NCBI GenBank assembly: GCA_021234155.1 | Contig: JAJEKV010000027.1 | Span: 17,146,891-17,210,890, forward strand | DNA from: Isoetes taiwanensis | Lineage: Eukaryota > Streptophyta > Lycopodiopsida > Isoetales > Isoetaceae | DNA: 64,000 nucleotides | Direction: 5' to 3' | Shown here: in pieces, positions 45,240 through 56,701 of the stretch | Layout of the letters: each line of letters begins with the position of its first letter | Numbering within the stretch: position 1 is the first letter of the stretch | Made by a program: the position numbers and the translations under genes | Notes under the pieces: generated by a model | The model's database searches: none | Seen by the model: only the letters and a program-made list of their open reading frames with translations | What the model was told of the DNA's origin: nothing

Positions 45240-45885
45240 ATACTAAATATTGCAAATACGAGGAAGTTATAATTTGTATTTATAGTACTTGATTCTAAAC
45301 AAATAAGATATAATACTTACATAATTGGAGATGATTGATCTATCCCCACCCGACCCAATGCATGGTTTCTTTTTTCTTTGAGATGCCGCCAACTTATTCA
45401 TGGGGTGCTCCACCTTCGCCAAGTCTAGAAAGTTTTCCAGTTTGCTAGACGAAGGTTTGGATGTCAAACCTTTTCACGCCTTTCGTCTTAGATAATCCCT
45501 ACCAATATAATCGAAGAAAATTAAAGCTCTAGATAAAACAAGAAAAAAGAATTTGGAAGGTCATATGTCTAACCTGTGATGATTCCATCTACGTCCCAGT
45601 TGTTTCAGGACATCCGTCTCATTAAAACCAGCACCGAATTGATTCTTCAAGTCATTAATCACGTCTTGCTTCTGGCGCAACTTAACTTGTCGCCAGTTTA
45701 GATGTATCTCGTGGCAGTGGTCCAATATGCAACTGCTTGCAATGTCCATGAACTCTTTTCTATGAGCATCAGGATGAATCTTTCCATCACTAGACACACA
45801 TACCTACAATGTAATATAAAAAACATTATATTAATCAACGAGAACGAGATAGGAACAAACACTCAAAACAATTAAAATTGATGTA
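45240..45885 (-). repeat. right arm of the 1.4-kb palindrome
   Basis: Original-orientation copy of CACTA exons B and C. The spacer 45148-45239 (92 bp) codes the next exon in minus sense. RNA read through both arms would fold into a hairpin of about 640 bp with a short loop. Confidence 0.93.
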
Positions 45886-46170
45886 CAATATACCTCAGTG
45901 TCCCCCAACTTCTTAAAGCTCATAGCACGAGAGTTTCCCGATGCCATCGATTCACTACCTTCTGCACGTGAATTCTCTTGTGCTTTGGAAGTACCACTAC
46001 CAACGGAAAACCTTCTCCTTCCAGTGGATTTCTTCGATGATGATGTGCCTCCATTTGATAGTTCACGTGCCACTGCATCCTTTTGTTCCTCCGTTAATAT
46101 TGACAAGATTTTTGATAACATCTTAGTTGAAAAACACCTTTCTCCTTCCCCTTTCCATTGTCCTTCCCAT

Positions 46171-46219
46171 TAACCATCTTGAACTGCATATAAATTAACC
46201 ATCTTGAACTGCATATAAA
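46171..46219. repeat. 24-bp tandem duplication upstream of the CACTA gene
   Basis: TTAACCATCTTGAACTGCAT plus ATAAA, twice in a row. It lies in what would be the promoter side of the minus-strand gene. Confidence 0.8.
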
Positions 46220-46787
46220 CGACTTACAAGTAAACAAGATATCTCGATGCACATTACCCAACAGAAAATAAAAAACTAAAGGGAAAGGGGATTGAGAGCC
46301 AGTAAAGGCAGAAACATATTTAGGGTGTTTGAAGTTGAAGTATGCATCAGAGATAGGCAGTTGAAGGAGCTCAGGATAATCTAGTTAATTTAATTGCCGT
46401 GAAAAATGAAGTAAGAATTTTGAGCCTCAGGGACATAAAGGATATATCGAATCTAAAATGCTAGCAACAAAAGCTGCTATTCCTAACCCTAAATGCCCAC
46501 AATCTAATCATGCCTACCAATTGAGTTCGAGAGCTAGTTGAAAGTTCAAGCCAATTTGATCAAACTTTTTGTCAACACACGAACGTCCCTACAGAAAATT
46601 CCACTGCAGCAAGTACCGCCTGACCAATTTCAAGCGTTAGAACTTCTTCCATCAAATTAGGGCAATTAAGATAATATAACAAAAAAATCTGTTTATCAAG
46701 TCGTGCTGGTCTAGTGGACTGTGAAAGGAATCATTCACGTTCTCATTTTTAGTTTTATGTTCCAATTGTTGTACTAGATCTTCATCC
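46220..46787. other. intergenic, nothing recognised
   Basis: AT-rich DNA between the CACTA gene and the EGF-like fragment. No CACTA terminus was found here. Confidence 0.4.
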
Positions 46788-47141
46788 ATGGGAGCGGGGG
46801 AAGAGAAAATGGCGCAGTGCATGGTCAAATGGGGGATGTTGCTTGTATTGATCCCATTAGCAAGAGCAGCTAATTCCTCATTTTGTAGTACAAAAAATAT
46901 ATGTGGAAGCTATGGATTCTGTGATCCAAACCTATCAGAATGCTGTCCTTCTGGAGGTTTTTATCCCAAATATTCTACAGATGCAAGCAAGGGATGCAAC
47001 TTCACCAAGGGTTATTATACAACCCAATTCAAAAAACTTAATAGTGTGCCTATTCTTCATACCAAGCTTCTGATCTATTTTATTCTTCAATCACAGAATT
47101 GGATTGCAGAGATGCATGGGACCAGCTTTATGACCACATGA
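46788..47141 (+). pseudogene. signal peptide plus EGF-like fragment (G-type lectin/S-locus style)
   Basis: 117 codons. From the Met near residue 12 (MVKWGMLLVLIPLARA) there is a clear secretion signal, then a cysteine-rich segment CSTKNICGSYGFCDP...CCPSGGFYP...GCNF that looks like the EGF-like module of S-locus/G-type lectin receptor proteins. The bulb-lectin domain that normally precedes it and the PAN, membrane and kinase parts that follow are absent; the frame ends after an unrelated tail. It looks like an exon-sized fragment. It could be cargo of the CACTA element or a remnant of a local gene. Confidence 0.5.
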
Positions 47142-47523
47142 TCAGAAATGATGAATGATGAACGAAGTTCAAAGCAGAAAAAATGACTGGCTGCTGTAAG
47201 TTCTCACACCCAGACAAGGTTTATTCTCTGCTTATTCTCTCAAGGGCTTCATTTGTTGAGAAAGAAAAACGGGTCCAGTGTTGTTTTAAAAGCTGGTTTT
47301 GCATCGGATTGCATCATGCTGCTGGTTTTGCATTGGATTGCATCATGCTGCTGTAATTTCTAACTACATGCAGGTAAATACAAAGGTTCTACCTTAACAG
47401 TTTGATCTAAACCACACTTGGCCAGCTTCTTGTCAAGATAGATGTCAAGCTTCTTCGGCACACCCATGCTTAGCATAGCCAGAAATAATTGCAGAAATAA
47501 TTGTCTCTGGGATAATTGGCTAA

Positions 47524-48966
47524 GGAGCTGCACCAAATAGTGGATGTGCTGACATCGAAGATAAGTGTAGAGTGTATTGGCATGTGGATGCAGCAGAGAC
47601 TACCTTGGCCGAGGTAAACATGAAAAACAAACATATTCAAGAGAGGATTGGATTTTTGGAGTCTGCAAACGAAGTTCCAGAACAGAAGATATCAACCCTT
47701 CTATTACAGAATGAAGAGACAGGAAAGACACGGGAAGATATGTGTAGGAGGCTGGAGATTGCAGAATCTGACCTTGCAGCACGTGACTTTGAAATAAGAA
47801 ACTTACAAGCAAAGATTGATAATGCTGATAAATTCAGTGAACAACTTGTGGAAGCTGAATCAAGGGTTGAACATTTGGAAAATTTATTGGAAGCGCAAAT
47901 TAATGCAGTTCAGGAAAAGGAAGAGAAGCTAAGTGCATCAGAGTGGACAGTACAACAGTTGGCAAATGAAATTGGTAAAATTAAATCTGAACATGGTCAA
48001 AAGGAAAAGCAAGAGGTGATTTTGCACAATAAGATTTTAGAATTAGAAAGACAAGTAAGGGAAAGGGAGGGAGAGGTTATTGAGATTGAATGCTTTATGA
48101 AAAATCTTGTTGCTGAGGTAACTGCCAAACGTGCTAAAACTGAAAAATGCAATCAAAAGATTGCAGATATGGAGAAATGTGCAGCTGGATGGGAGCAAAA
48201 AGAACAGGCTTTGCTTTGGGAGGTCAAGGAACTTGAGTCTCTTTTTGAGGAAAAATCTTCTGCCCTTGACTCTTCTGAGTTAGAGCTTTGACGAGCAGGA
48301 GAAGTCCGTGAAGTAATGGAGGCTGCAATAACCAATCTAAAGGCTCAATTGGTAAATCAAGCAACAGCTTTTGCACAAAAGCAGACTGAACTGGAACAAC
48401 TTTATGAGGAACTTCAGAAGACAAAGGCAAAAGAATATTTATTGCTTCAACAACTGAAGGACCAGGCTCAAAAGTTAGACAACTTGGAGCGAAGTTCAGA
48501 GGAACAAGTTCAAAAATTGCAATTTGAATTAGAAGTAGTTAATCAGGAGCGCATAACTCTTTTATCCCAGCTAGAAATTTCAGAGGAAAGGGTCAAGTCA
48601 TTAGTGGTGGAAATTGTTAATCAGTAGGCCATCCACAAAAGTATGGTGGAAAGTCTTAGCATCAGAGACAGATCCATGAGAGAATTGGAGGAAAAGGTCA
48701 TTCAACAAGAGGCTCTGATTAATAATAATGTCACCATTGCAGAAGAGAGAAAGAATGAGGCTGAGGCTTTGCAAAAACAGCTTCAAGATAAGTCACTAAC
48801 GGAACTGAGCATGCAACATGCACTTGTTATTTTAAAAGATCAGCTAAGTGCGTTGGATGCTACAGATACATATGAGATGGTGAAAAAATTTGGTTACCCA
48901 TGCAAAAGCTTCCAGGTTCTAACTTTAAGATGTGGAGATGCTTGTCTTAAGATTTCTGTGAATTGA
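47524..48966 (+). pseudogene. intronless coiled-coil protein pseudogene
   Basis: One reading frame stays open for about 480 codons apart from TGA at 48289-48291 and TAG at 48625-48627. Nearly all of it from about 47590 to 48860 is E/K/L/Q-rich heptad-like sequence (for example KIDNADKFSEQLVEAESRV, LEEKVIQQEALINNN), i.e. a long coiled coil of the myosin-tail or filament-like kind. Nothing identifies the family. Both stops are one C-to-T change from a sensible codon (CGA and CAG). The last part (FGYPCKSFQVL...) is not coiled coil and may be non-homologous. No introns in 1.4 kb suggests a processed copy or one large exon. Confidence 0.6.
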
Positions 48967-51229
48967 ACATACAACATACAGAATGGAAAGCGCAGGTACT
49001 TACCCTGTTATGACAGAAGTTGATCCTTCAAATTTCCCAAACAGATCTGCAATGGCAGGTGACAGAGACCTACAACCAAAACAATGATGAAGGTGTTACA
49101 CCACATCGTTGGTAGCATACATTCTGGATGTATCAATGATGGCCTAATTGATGGAGGCTTTTGAATGAGCTTCTAGGATGGATGGACTGTCCAGCTTCTA
49201 GGATGGCTGGACTGTGCAAACACAGATATCTATGCAGCAAACAATATATCACATGTTGAAACCAGCATCAACAAAATCTCAGAACTACATCATGTTTATT
49301 CTGTCACAACATAGTACAAAAGCAATCTATATCATCTAAGGGAATATGAAGAGGAGCGGAACAACAAAGCTAGTCTAGTCATACATGTAAAGACTTGATT
49401 TCGTCGTGTGATGCCACCTTAATTTGAAGACAAATACAAAACAACAATACAGTTCACCATGAATGATAGCATCATAGAGCTCCAATTCAGAACAAACAAG
49501 TATGTACTCCACATTAAACACAATAAGTTGATCTTACAAGATCTGACCATTGCCTTAGGTTATTTTTTAATTGGGTTTTAGAACTCTCATTCAGGCGTGT
49601 AAGTAAGATATAAACTATTGGATACCTTGAGCATTAGAACCATATCTGTTGACTACATGTATTTGAATGAACCCACAAAAGAGAAGAGCATCGACAAAGC
49701 ATTTGGTCCTTGTACCTTGATCATTAGAATCATATCTGCTGACTACATTTATTTGAACGAACCTACAAAAGAGAAGAGCATCGACAAAGCGTCTAAATGC
49801 AAGATTGATCTTGGTTAGAAAGCCAAATTTGTAAAAAGGGAAAGGGCCGTTTTGGATGATGAATCCTCTACAAAGATTGTGGAGGTTGGTCGGAGAATTG
49901 CAAGATTGAAAACAATTAGGCTCGAATTGAACTGGGGACCTGAGAGTCGAAAGGTCGAAAGTGCATGTAGAGTGCTAATTGCACCTGAGAAATGCCAAAA
50001 ATGGAAGATGAAGGCCCGGAAACAGACCTCCAATTTTCTTTTGTTGGTTATTTATTGTCTAATTTGAACCTTTTGGGTCATGTTTTATTGATATTTAATG
50101 GTAGTAAGCTCCAAGAGGAAAATATGGAAGTATGGGGGCATGGATGCAACACGAACCAATTACATACTAAGCCCATACCCATTTGCAAGCCCGATACGAG
50201 TAATTCCTTTTTACTAAGAACAAAGCATACCCTCTTTAGAAGACTTTTGTTGTTTAGTTTGCTTGATAAGCAGTGTTTTTAGCAGCCTTGACAAGTCTTC
50301 TTTGTATTGATGTTATTCAATGGTCCTTTGACTCCTTTTCTTGCACTTCTAGGAACTGTTTACGTAGGGCCTTTGCAAAACATTTTTAGCAAAAGTGCCA
50401 AATATAGTTTGTTTGATCCATGCAAGGAGATGGCATATATTCCATTGGAACATTGATTGTGAATTATAATTGTGAATTATAATTCCTTCTTTCTCGGGCA
50501 ACCCATAGAGTGAGATCACCTTATTTTGTATAGAGAAATGTTTCTTTACCCTAAGTTATGACATGCCAATGCTGCTGACATATTGGAATTTAGAGAAACA
50601 TCTCTCAAACATGAACGTCACTTAGGTTGCATTCAGTGGCACTCCATGCATCTGGCTATGGTGCATCTGGCTATGGGAACCTAACTGAATTTAGGGACCA
50701 TAGAGATGGTATTTGTATAACAACAGAGGTATTTGCCTAGATGCGTATCAAGGTCTTCAAATATTACTTGAATATCAAGGCCTTTTGGTATTATTTTCTA
50801 AACAAACATCCAAGTAATTATTTCAAAAATTATGCATTGTTTTGGACCATGGAAAATGATGTTAGAAAAATAGCAAAGGTATTTGCCCAGACAAATATGT
50901 CTTCATATATTACTTCCTAAATGAATATCCAAGTCCTTAGCTATTGATCTGGATGAATGTTGCATGCTACCAGTATACTCTGCTACAAAGGTCTACCCTC
51001 AAGATGCTTACAAGAGCATATGAGGTTTTGGTGTCGGTAGATGCATATGCATGCATCGATAAGTTTGCCTTTTGCCAAAAAATTGCCCCTAAAATGTAAG
51101 TATGAGGAGTTAGAGGCATTTGGTTGTTCTTCAATTCTTTTGCAGATAAAGCTTTAATAACATACTTTTGGTGCCAAGAATTTGATAAGATGTTTTGAGT
51201 TAGAGGACAAATAGAAGTCACACAAGTGA
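48967..51229. other. intergenic with short duplications
   Basis: Contains a tandem pair of about 90 bp at 49621-49797 (CATTAGAA.CATATCTG.TGACTACAT ... AAAGAGAAGAGCATCGACAA), which accounts for a 66-codon frame there. The frames at 49852-50067 and 49992-50282 have no recognised family. Small duplications occur near 49170-49215, 50455-50485 and 50645-50680. Confidence 0.45.
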
Positions 51230-51527
51230 CACTTAAATATCACAAATGGAAGGCACTTGTAAGACAATTACATGACACCTCCTAATGTAGGTAGCACAAC
51301 ACATGCAACAGTTGTAGGACAATTACATGACACTTACTAATGCGTCATTTATGTCGGTGAAAATGGCAAAATATTAACCACGCTTACAATATAATATGTG
51401 CCATTTATAATGCATATTGTCACATAGATGGCATATGCTTGTCATATTTGCCAATTAAAAATGTACAAATGGAAAATTCATAGAAATATTTCATTCATTT
51501 GTGCCATTTGTGCCCATTTATGTAGTG
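51230..51527. mobile_element. possible right end of the CACTA element
   Basis: Ends in TTTATGTAGTG (GTAGTG at 51522-51527), the reverse of CACTAC. Inside it are repeated words TGACACCTCC, TGACACTTACTAATG and TTGTCACATAGATGGC, resembling the TTTGACACCTAT words at the 43.2-kb end. Beyond CACTACA the match of the two termini is weak and the 3-bp flanks differ, so this is only a candidate. Confidence 0.35.
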
Positions 51528-52382
51528 TTATCATGTTGCGTGGATCTCATTACTTGTCTGTTGTCTCGCCCATGAAGTGTATAAATGGTTGGGGTTACTA
51601 TTTGCTTTTTCTTTTGGCGAAACCTTATGTCAAATTAGACTAGATTTTTTGGAGGATTTCTCTTGCAGCCAATTTGATTTGGCATGAATCTGGAGCTTGT
51701 ATCTAGGTTATGATAGCCCGACCTTTTTTACAGGCCTGGGCACATGCCTTTCTATTCTTGGCTCCTAAGAGACTACAGTTAGCCCGTTTTCTTACATGCA
51801 GGAATATATACAGGGTATGCTTGCTTGTGATTCAATCTTCCTTGGCCAATTCGACCCTAGTTCTTGAATTTTGACTGCCTCCTTGGTCAATTGATCTTGG
51901 TCCTTGGAGATCTTTTCCACTTGTCTAAGAGATGCCTATGCCTTGTAGTACTTCTTTGTTCTTTGTTATGTTATTTGTTGGGTGTGTTGTTGAATTGCTT
52001 CTTCATGCAATCCCTCTAGTATTCAGAGGTACTTCTCTTGACGATTTTAATCAAAAGGTGTTGCAGGCTAAAGAGATTTCTTGGCCTCCGGCCCTTTTGC
52101 CTTCATCTAAAAGTTTTGCATTGGTGGTGGATAGTATTCACCTATTAAGATAAATCCCGATTTGTCTTTGCATATGTAATGAGTTGGATGTCAAAAATTT
52201 AGAAGTTGATAAGCTCCTAGATATGGATGGTTTCTGTGGTAGACTATCTACATTATTTCACAGCTTGGAGAGATCTTGAAAAATATCAATGCTTGTATAG
52301 ACTTGGCTGATCGTGATGGATCATCGGCATTGTACGCCCTCTACTAGCCAGGCCATTATTGCAAGGGTAGCCATGAAATATG
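51528..52382. other. intergenic, one unassigned ORF
   Basis: A 73-codon plus-strand frame at 51932-52153 begins with a hydrophobic segment (SLFFVMLFVGCVVELLLHA) but has no recognised family. Otherwise anonymous. Confidence 0.35.
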
Positions 52383-54480
52383 AATAGATAAGAATAGAAT
52401 ATATCTTTTTAATGTAAGGAGTCATAGATGGGCTAGTACAACCATTAATACTAGGATTAAAAAACCACTGCCTTGAAAGGCTTTCAGGAGAAAACTCGTT
52501 GCAATAATAATGATACTAGACATTAAAAATAAATAAATAGATCATGGTGACTAATGAGGGCTCAACAATTAAAGAGGTGCAAGTAGAACACCAAGTATCT
52601 TTAATGCCACGTCATGCACAGATGGTGCTCTGAGAAGTTGCGGGAGCATGAAATTGAATGCTAATGTCAAATAACGATTCCTGACCATCTCAAAAGCAGG
52701 ACATTTCAAAAATGTATGGTTTTCATATTCAATAATCTGTAACAGACAACATGCACATAGTCTTGCTTCTTGCGGCAATTACAACAGCTCCCATCTACAC
52801 GTCTCAGTCCATAGCTTGTGGGACCCTGTACGAATTGATGCAATAGCTACAAGCTTTTTCCTGGATAAAGAAGCAAGCAAATAAGCTTGTGGTCTTGGTG
52901 CCAAAGTGGGATCTATATGTGCATGAATATGATCAATTTTGACTTGGGCCAAGGCAAATGCATCTTGTATCTTTTGAAAAAAACAACCATCTAGATAGTG
53001 TTTCAAATGCTTGAGATACGACCATCTAAATAGTGTTTCAAACGCTTGAGGCCAGAACTTGCAAGCACCATGTGATGTTCCTGTTGCACAGACCAATGAG
53101 CAACCATGCATTGCAATGCTCTTTCCAACACCTTTTCAAACGCTGAGGAGATTCAGCCATGGCAAGTGTGAGAAAGGGTACCTATCAACATCCATGTGGT
53201 GCACCTTGCTTATATAACGGAGATGGTACTTCATAACAGATGTTGAAGAGCCCAAAAACATCTCTTGTAAAAGAATAGCATAGGGCACCATAGTTTTGAC
53301 TCCTAAGTTGTACAGGAGAGAGAATTTTTGTACCCGTTCCAAGCTCTCTTAAGCACTAGCACGAATGGCAGATCCCCACACTTCAAGACCATGCAGTAAA
53401 ACAAGCTCTACCAAAGCCCTAACAAGTGGGCTTTCTCCGGCCATTCAGGAATCTCTGTGCGAAAAAAATTGTTCTGCATTGCATAGAGTGCTCTCCAGCC
53501 ATCAGTCACATGTTTAGTGATACACCCTTCTCAAATGTGTTCTTATAGAGTTCTACACCAAGATACTTGTAGCTATCTACAACTTCAACTTCATGGCTAT
53601 CATAGTGCAAAGTTGGAACTGTGTGCCGAGAAAATTGAACTACTAAGAGCTTGATCTTTTGGAGATTCATACGTAGGCTGGTGTTCCCACAACAAATGTA
53701 CATAGCATGTAAATGTTGTTGAATACTAGCAGTTGTATGTGCCATAAGTGAAACATCATTAGTATACATAAGCTGTCTGATGATATAGTGTGCCAAATGC
53801 GGGCCTCCGCCACTATGATTATCAAGCCATTCTTCCAATTGATCAATGCAAAAGCCAAAGAGTGTAGTAGATAGAGGGCAACCCTCATGTACTCAATATT
53901 GCGATTGATTATGTACCTGATGCTGGAGACTTAGTAAAGACCCTTTCATAGAGCCAATAAATTGCATTTTGAAGATCTTGTGGAACCTCTAGCACTTGCA
54001 ATCCCTACCAAAGAAGCTCTCGAGGTACTGTGTCAAAAGCAAAAGTGAGAATGGGACTGACCATGACCATGCCTTAGTTAGAAGGGTCATCCTTATCACC
54101 TGCTTTGTGAATTGGTACAACCTTACTGATAGCCCATATTACTGACAATCCTTCTTGCAAAGGCTTGATGTAGAAGAGTAGTGATAATTGGAAGCAATAG
54201 TGGACCCCTTATTTAAGCAATTCTGCCTACAAACCTTGAAGATTAAGAGTCTTTCCATTGGATAAATATTGTAGTCTGTCTTTGGCTTCGGCCTCTATGA
54301 ATTGAAAAATATTACCCACCAATGGAGGCACATATTTAAGAACCCCATGATGATCGTACTATTGAATCCATAGCTCATTCCATTGCTGCATAGGAATATG
54401 TTCAAGGGTTAGGATGTCGTCGATATCATATTTTGTGCTAGAAGGTCTGAGGCTCACGTAGCAGCAAGTCAAATATTCGT
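52383..54480 (-). mobile_element. decayed non-L1 LINE
   Basis: Same family and sense as 40785-42240 but more mutated. RT remnants: MYTNDVSLMAHT (the YADD box degraded to YTND) and VVDSYKYLGVEL at 53506-53838; then pieces at 53136-53342 and 52779-53111; and the zinc motif LCACCLLQIIEYENH at 52569-52778. The part at 53900-54450 is the N-terminal RT, full of stops. The left (3') end carries ACTAGGATTAAAAAACCACTG and a GAATA-type pentamer tail (52384-52400). This copy and the one at 40785 tie the tail family seen alone at 7661 and 22708 to an RT-bearing parent. Confidence 0.7.
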
Positions 54481-54539
54481 TATTGATGCTCAACAATAAA
54501 GTGTGCCTTCTTGTTTCAATACAGATTTATAATCCTTGA

Positions 54540-54568
54540 CTAGTAACGGTGCCCGGCGTTGCCGGGCA
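54540..54568 (-). mobile_element. Helitron 3' terminus, minus strand
   Basis: Read on the minus strand: TGCCCGGC-AAC-GCCGGGCA (8-bp stem, 3-nt loop, 54568-54550), six bases, then CTAG (54543-54540) and T. Nearly the same hairpin and spacing as at 24789. The element extends to the right; its 5' end was not found. Confidence 0.75.
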
Positions 54569-56701
54569 TAGGTATGGTTGTATTGTAATGAATCATGGAG
54601 TCGTATATGTACTTATAATACATATGTAGTAAAGAGCTTTCTGCTTTTAGTGTGCAATCAATTGAAATGGTAGAAATGGAAATACTCGTCTGTTATAGGA
54701 ATATTGCATTGTAGCAGATTCATGTGTATTCGAGATTGGAAGTTGTTCTGCTCTTCTAGTAAGAAACGAAATTTAGTAGTGGAGCTAATATTAGAGGCAT
54801 TTTGTTGAGGGTATATTGTCTTTCATATAGGCATGCTGATGTTGTTAATTTCTCATTCAAAATTGTAAGTGAATTGAGGTGAGCGAATTACATGGCTTGG
54901 CAATTTATAAAATGTGTTGATGGTTTCAAGGATGTTAAAACGAATTTAAAATAAGGATGTGATTCAACTGAAATGTTATTTCTAAATCAAACAGTAGAAG
55001 TGTAGTTGCTGGAATGGTTTTTTTAGATTAAACAGTAAATGCATGGTTATGGACAATCGTAAAATGAAGGGTACTGTAAAGTCTGAATTTGAAGACTTAG
55101 ATTTGTGCAGGATAATAAGTTAAATTAAGTTTCTTGTCAATTGGCATCAAGGACAAACTTGATAGAATGTAGATAAGTTCACACAATTCGTATTAATTGG
55201 AGGTTTGTTTAGCCTCAGGCATTTTTTGTTTGTCTATGGTACGAACTTTAAATGCTAAATGCACGATCAAGTTGTGTGACATAAGTGTATCTACAGTGGA
55301 TGTCATCGATGTTGACAAATAGAGGGAATCCGACCTGAGCTTCAATAATTTTGATGGACACATGATATAGGATTCATATAATAATGGAGATAATCTGAAA
55401 AGAGGAATTGCAAACAGTGTAGAACTCTGCTAGAAAACTGCTTCTTTTACAATTGGTGATGGTGCCTGATACTCTATAAGTGGCTTCAACTCTTCATTTC
55501 AAAGATCTGTCAAACTCGTTGCTTCTTTTTCTTGAAATGCCTTCCCATAATATTATCCTGATTGAAGATAATGAAGCACAATGGTGATTGAACTTGATGA
55601 GAAATCCACAGCAATTATGATATGCACGTGATGTTAAGACAAAGAGAGCTTGGGATACCAATGCCATGTGTGGCTCATTGGAAAGTTTAGTAGTAGTATA
55701 AGAATAAGAATGCACGTGTTGCCCGGCTCCATCCAAACAATGCCATTGGAGTATAAGATTCATCTTCATATGGCGACCTCCTACTTCATTAAGAAACAAA
55801 TTCAGAATGATGTATTCAATATTTATTGTCTAGAGTATACTTCAAATGATGTGGTGGAAATCAACAACATGGAGAAAGTGGCTACCTGGTGGAGCATGGA
55901 ATTTGCTTGAATGAACAACATGGAGAAAGTGGCTAGGGCCTCGCACATCCTTGCAGCCGGATATGATGGTTTTTATTCATAACGGAGTTGTTTCATTCAA
56001 TTACTGGAAATTTTTCAGCATGAAGTAAGAGAGAGCATCATAGTACAGAATTTGATTTATGTACATAACTAACCAATCCTAATAGCAAACCTAATAATCA
56101 TAATAAGTACGTCTATCTATCTATCTTATAGGAGAAGTTGAGATCTAGGAAATAGAGGTATTATTTGACAAAGAAATGCTTAGTTTTGGGGTAAGAGGTA
56201 CAAAACATCAATAGGGTTGCCAAAGCCTCAAAATCACCTAACTGACAATTGCAAACACTGTTAAAATGACATTGCCGATCTCACTGAAACCTGAATTGTC
56301 TTGGTTAGCCTTCAGCTATTCTTGGTGTGTAGAAACACTTATTCTTGGTGTGTGTAAATACTGTTATAGTTAGAATAGAAAGTAAAGGAAGAATGAACAG
56401 ACTAAAAGCCAAACTACAAAGCTATATGGAAGAAATTATGTCAAATTGCATGCTATTACCTCGGTAGCCTTGACTTATTCTTGGTGTGTAGAAACACCTA
56501 TTCTTGGCCTGTAAATATTGTTCTGTAGTTAAAACAAAAAGTAAAGGTAGGATGAACAGACTAAAAGCCAAACTACAAAGCTATATTGAAGGAAATTATG
56601 TCAAACTGCATGTTATTACCTGGATTATATTGAACTTGAAACTTTATGTTTGAAGGAAAAACGATGGCGAGTGCATGAAGCAGTACTTTTGCCCTTGATT
56701 A
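54569..56701. other. intergenic / Helitron interior, with a 162-bp tandem repeat
   Basis: Probably Helitron body in part. No Rep/helicase coding sequence is seen, so the Helitron is non-autonomous if short. Near the right edge two units of about 160 bp (about 56301-56460 and 56464-56622) share TTCTTGGTGTGTAGAAACAC and GAACAGACTAAAAGCCAAAC. No gene recognised. Confidence 0.45.

Larger units (their letters stand above)
44165..46121 (-). pseudogene. CACTA transposase-like gene, split by an inverted duplication
   Basis: Exons with matching phases and GT-AG sites on the minus strand: A 46121-45895/4 (MLSKILSILTEEQKDAV, basic/serine-rich), B 45803-45574 (SDGKIHPDAHRKEFMDIASS, ILDHCHEIHLNWRQV, NQFGAGFNETDV), C 45498-45321 (KLENFLDLAKVEHPMNKLA, SQRKKKP) and D from 45242 (YAYFRGYHTEKVISEI, GWKKWIQHE). 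D is cut at 45148 by an inverted copy of B and C (44500-45147). Further left, likely exons at about 44437-44330 (VGKGMVPSVDIKGKTIVDQ) and 44259-44165 (MSKSSSSESSS) continue the gene. The pattern resembles the plant Ptta/En/Spm transposase-associated family, but the identification is by style only. Exon C has a TGA (GCG TGA AAA) in both copies, so it was dead before the duplication. Confidence 0.6.
43144..46200 (-). mobile_element. CACTA (En/Spm)-type transposon, one terminus and gene region
   Basis: CACTACAAGAGAATAGGCG at 43144 is a standard CACTA terminal repeat. It is followed by about 700 bp of subterminal repeats and then a multi-exon transposase-like gene on the minus strand (44165-46121), so the terminus is at the gene's 3' side. 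The other terminus is not certain: no good match lies within a kilobase right of the gene, and the best candidate is at 51522-51527, which would make the element about 8.4 kb. The 3 bases flanking the left end (AGG) do not match those beyond the candidate (TTA). Confidence 0.7.
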
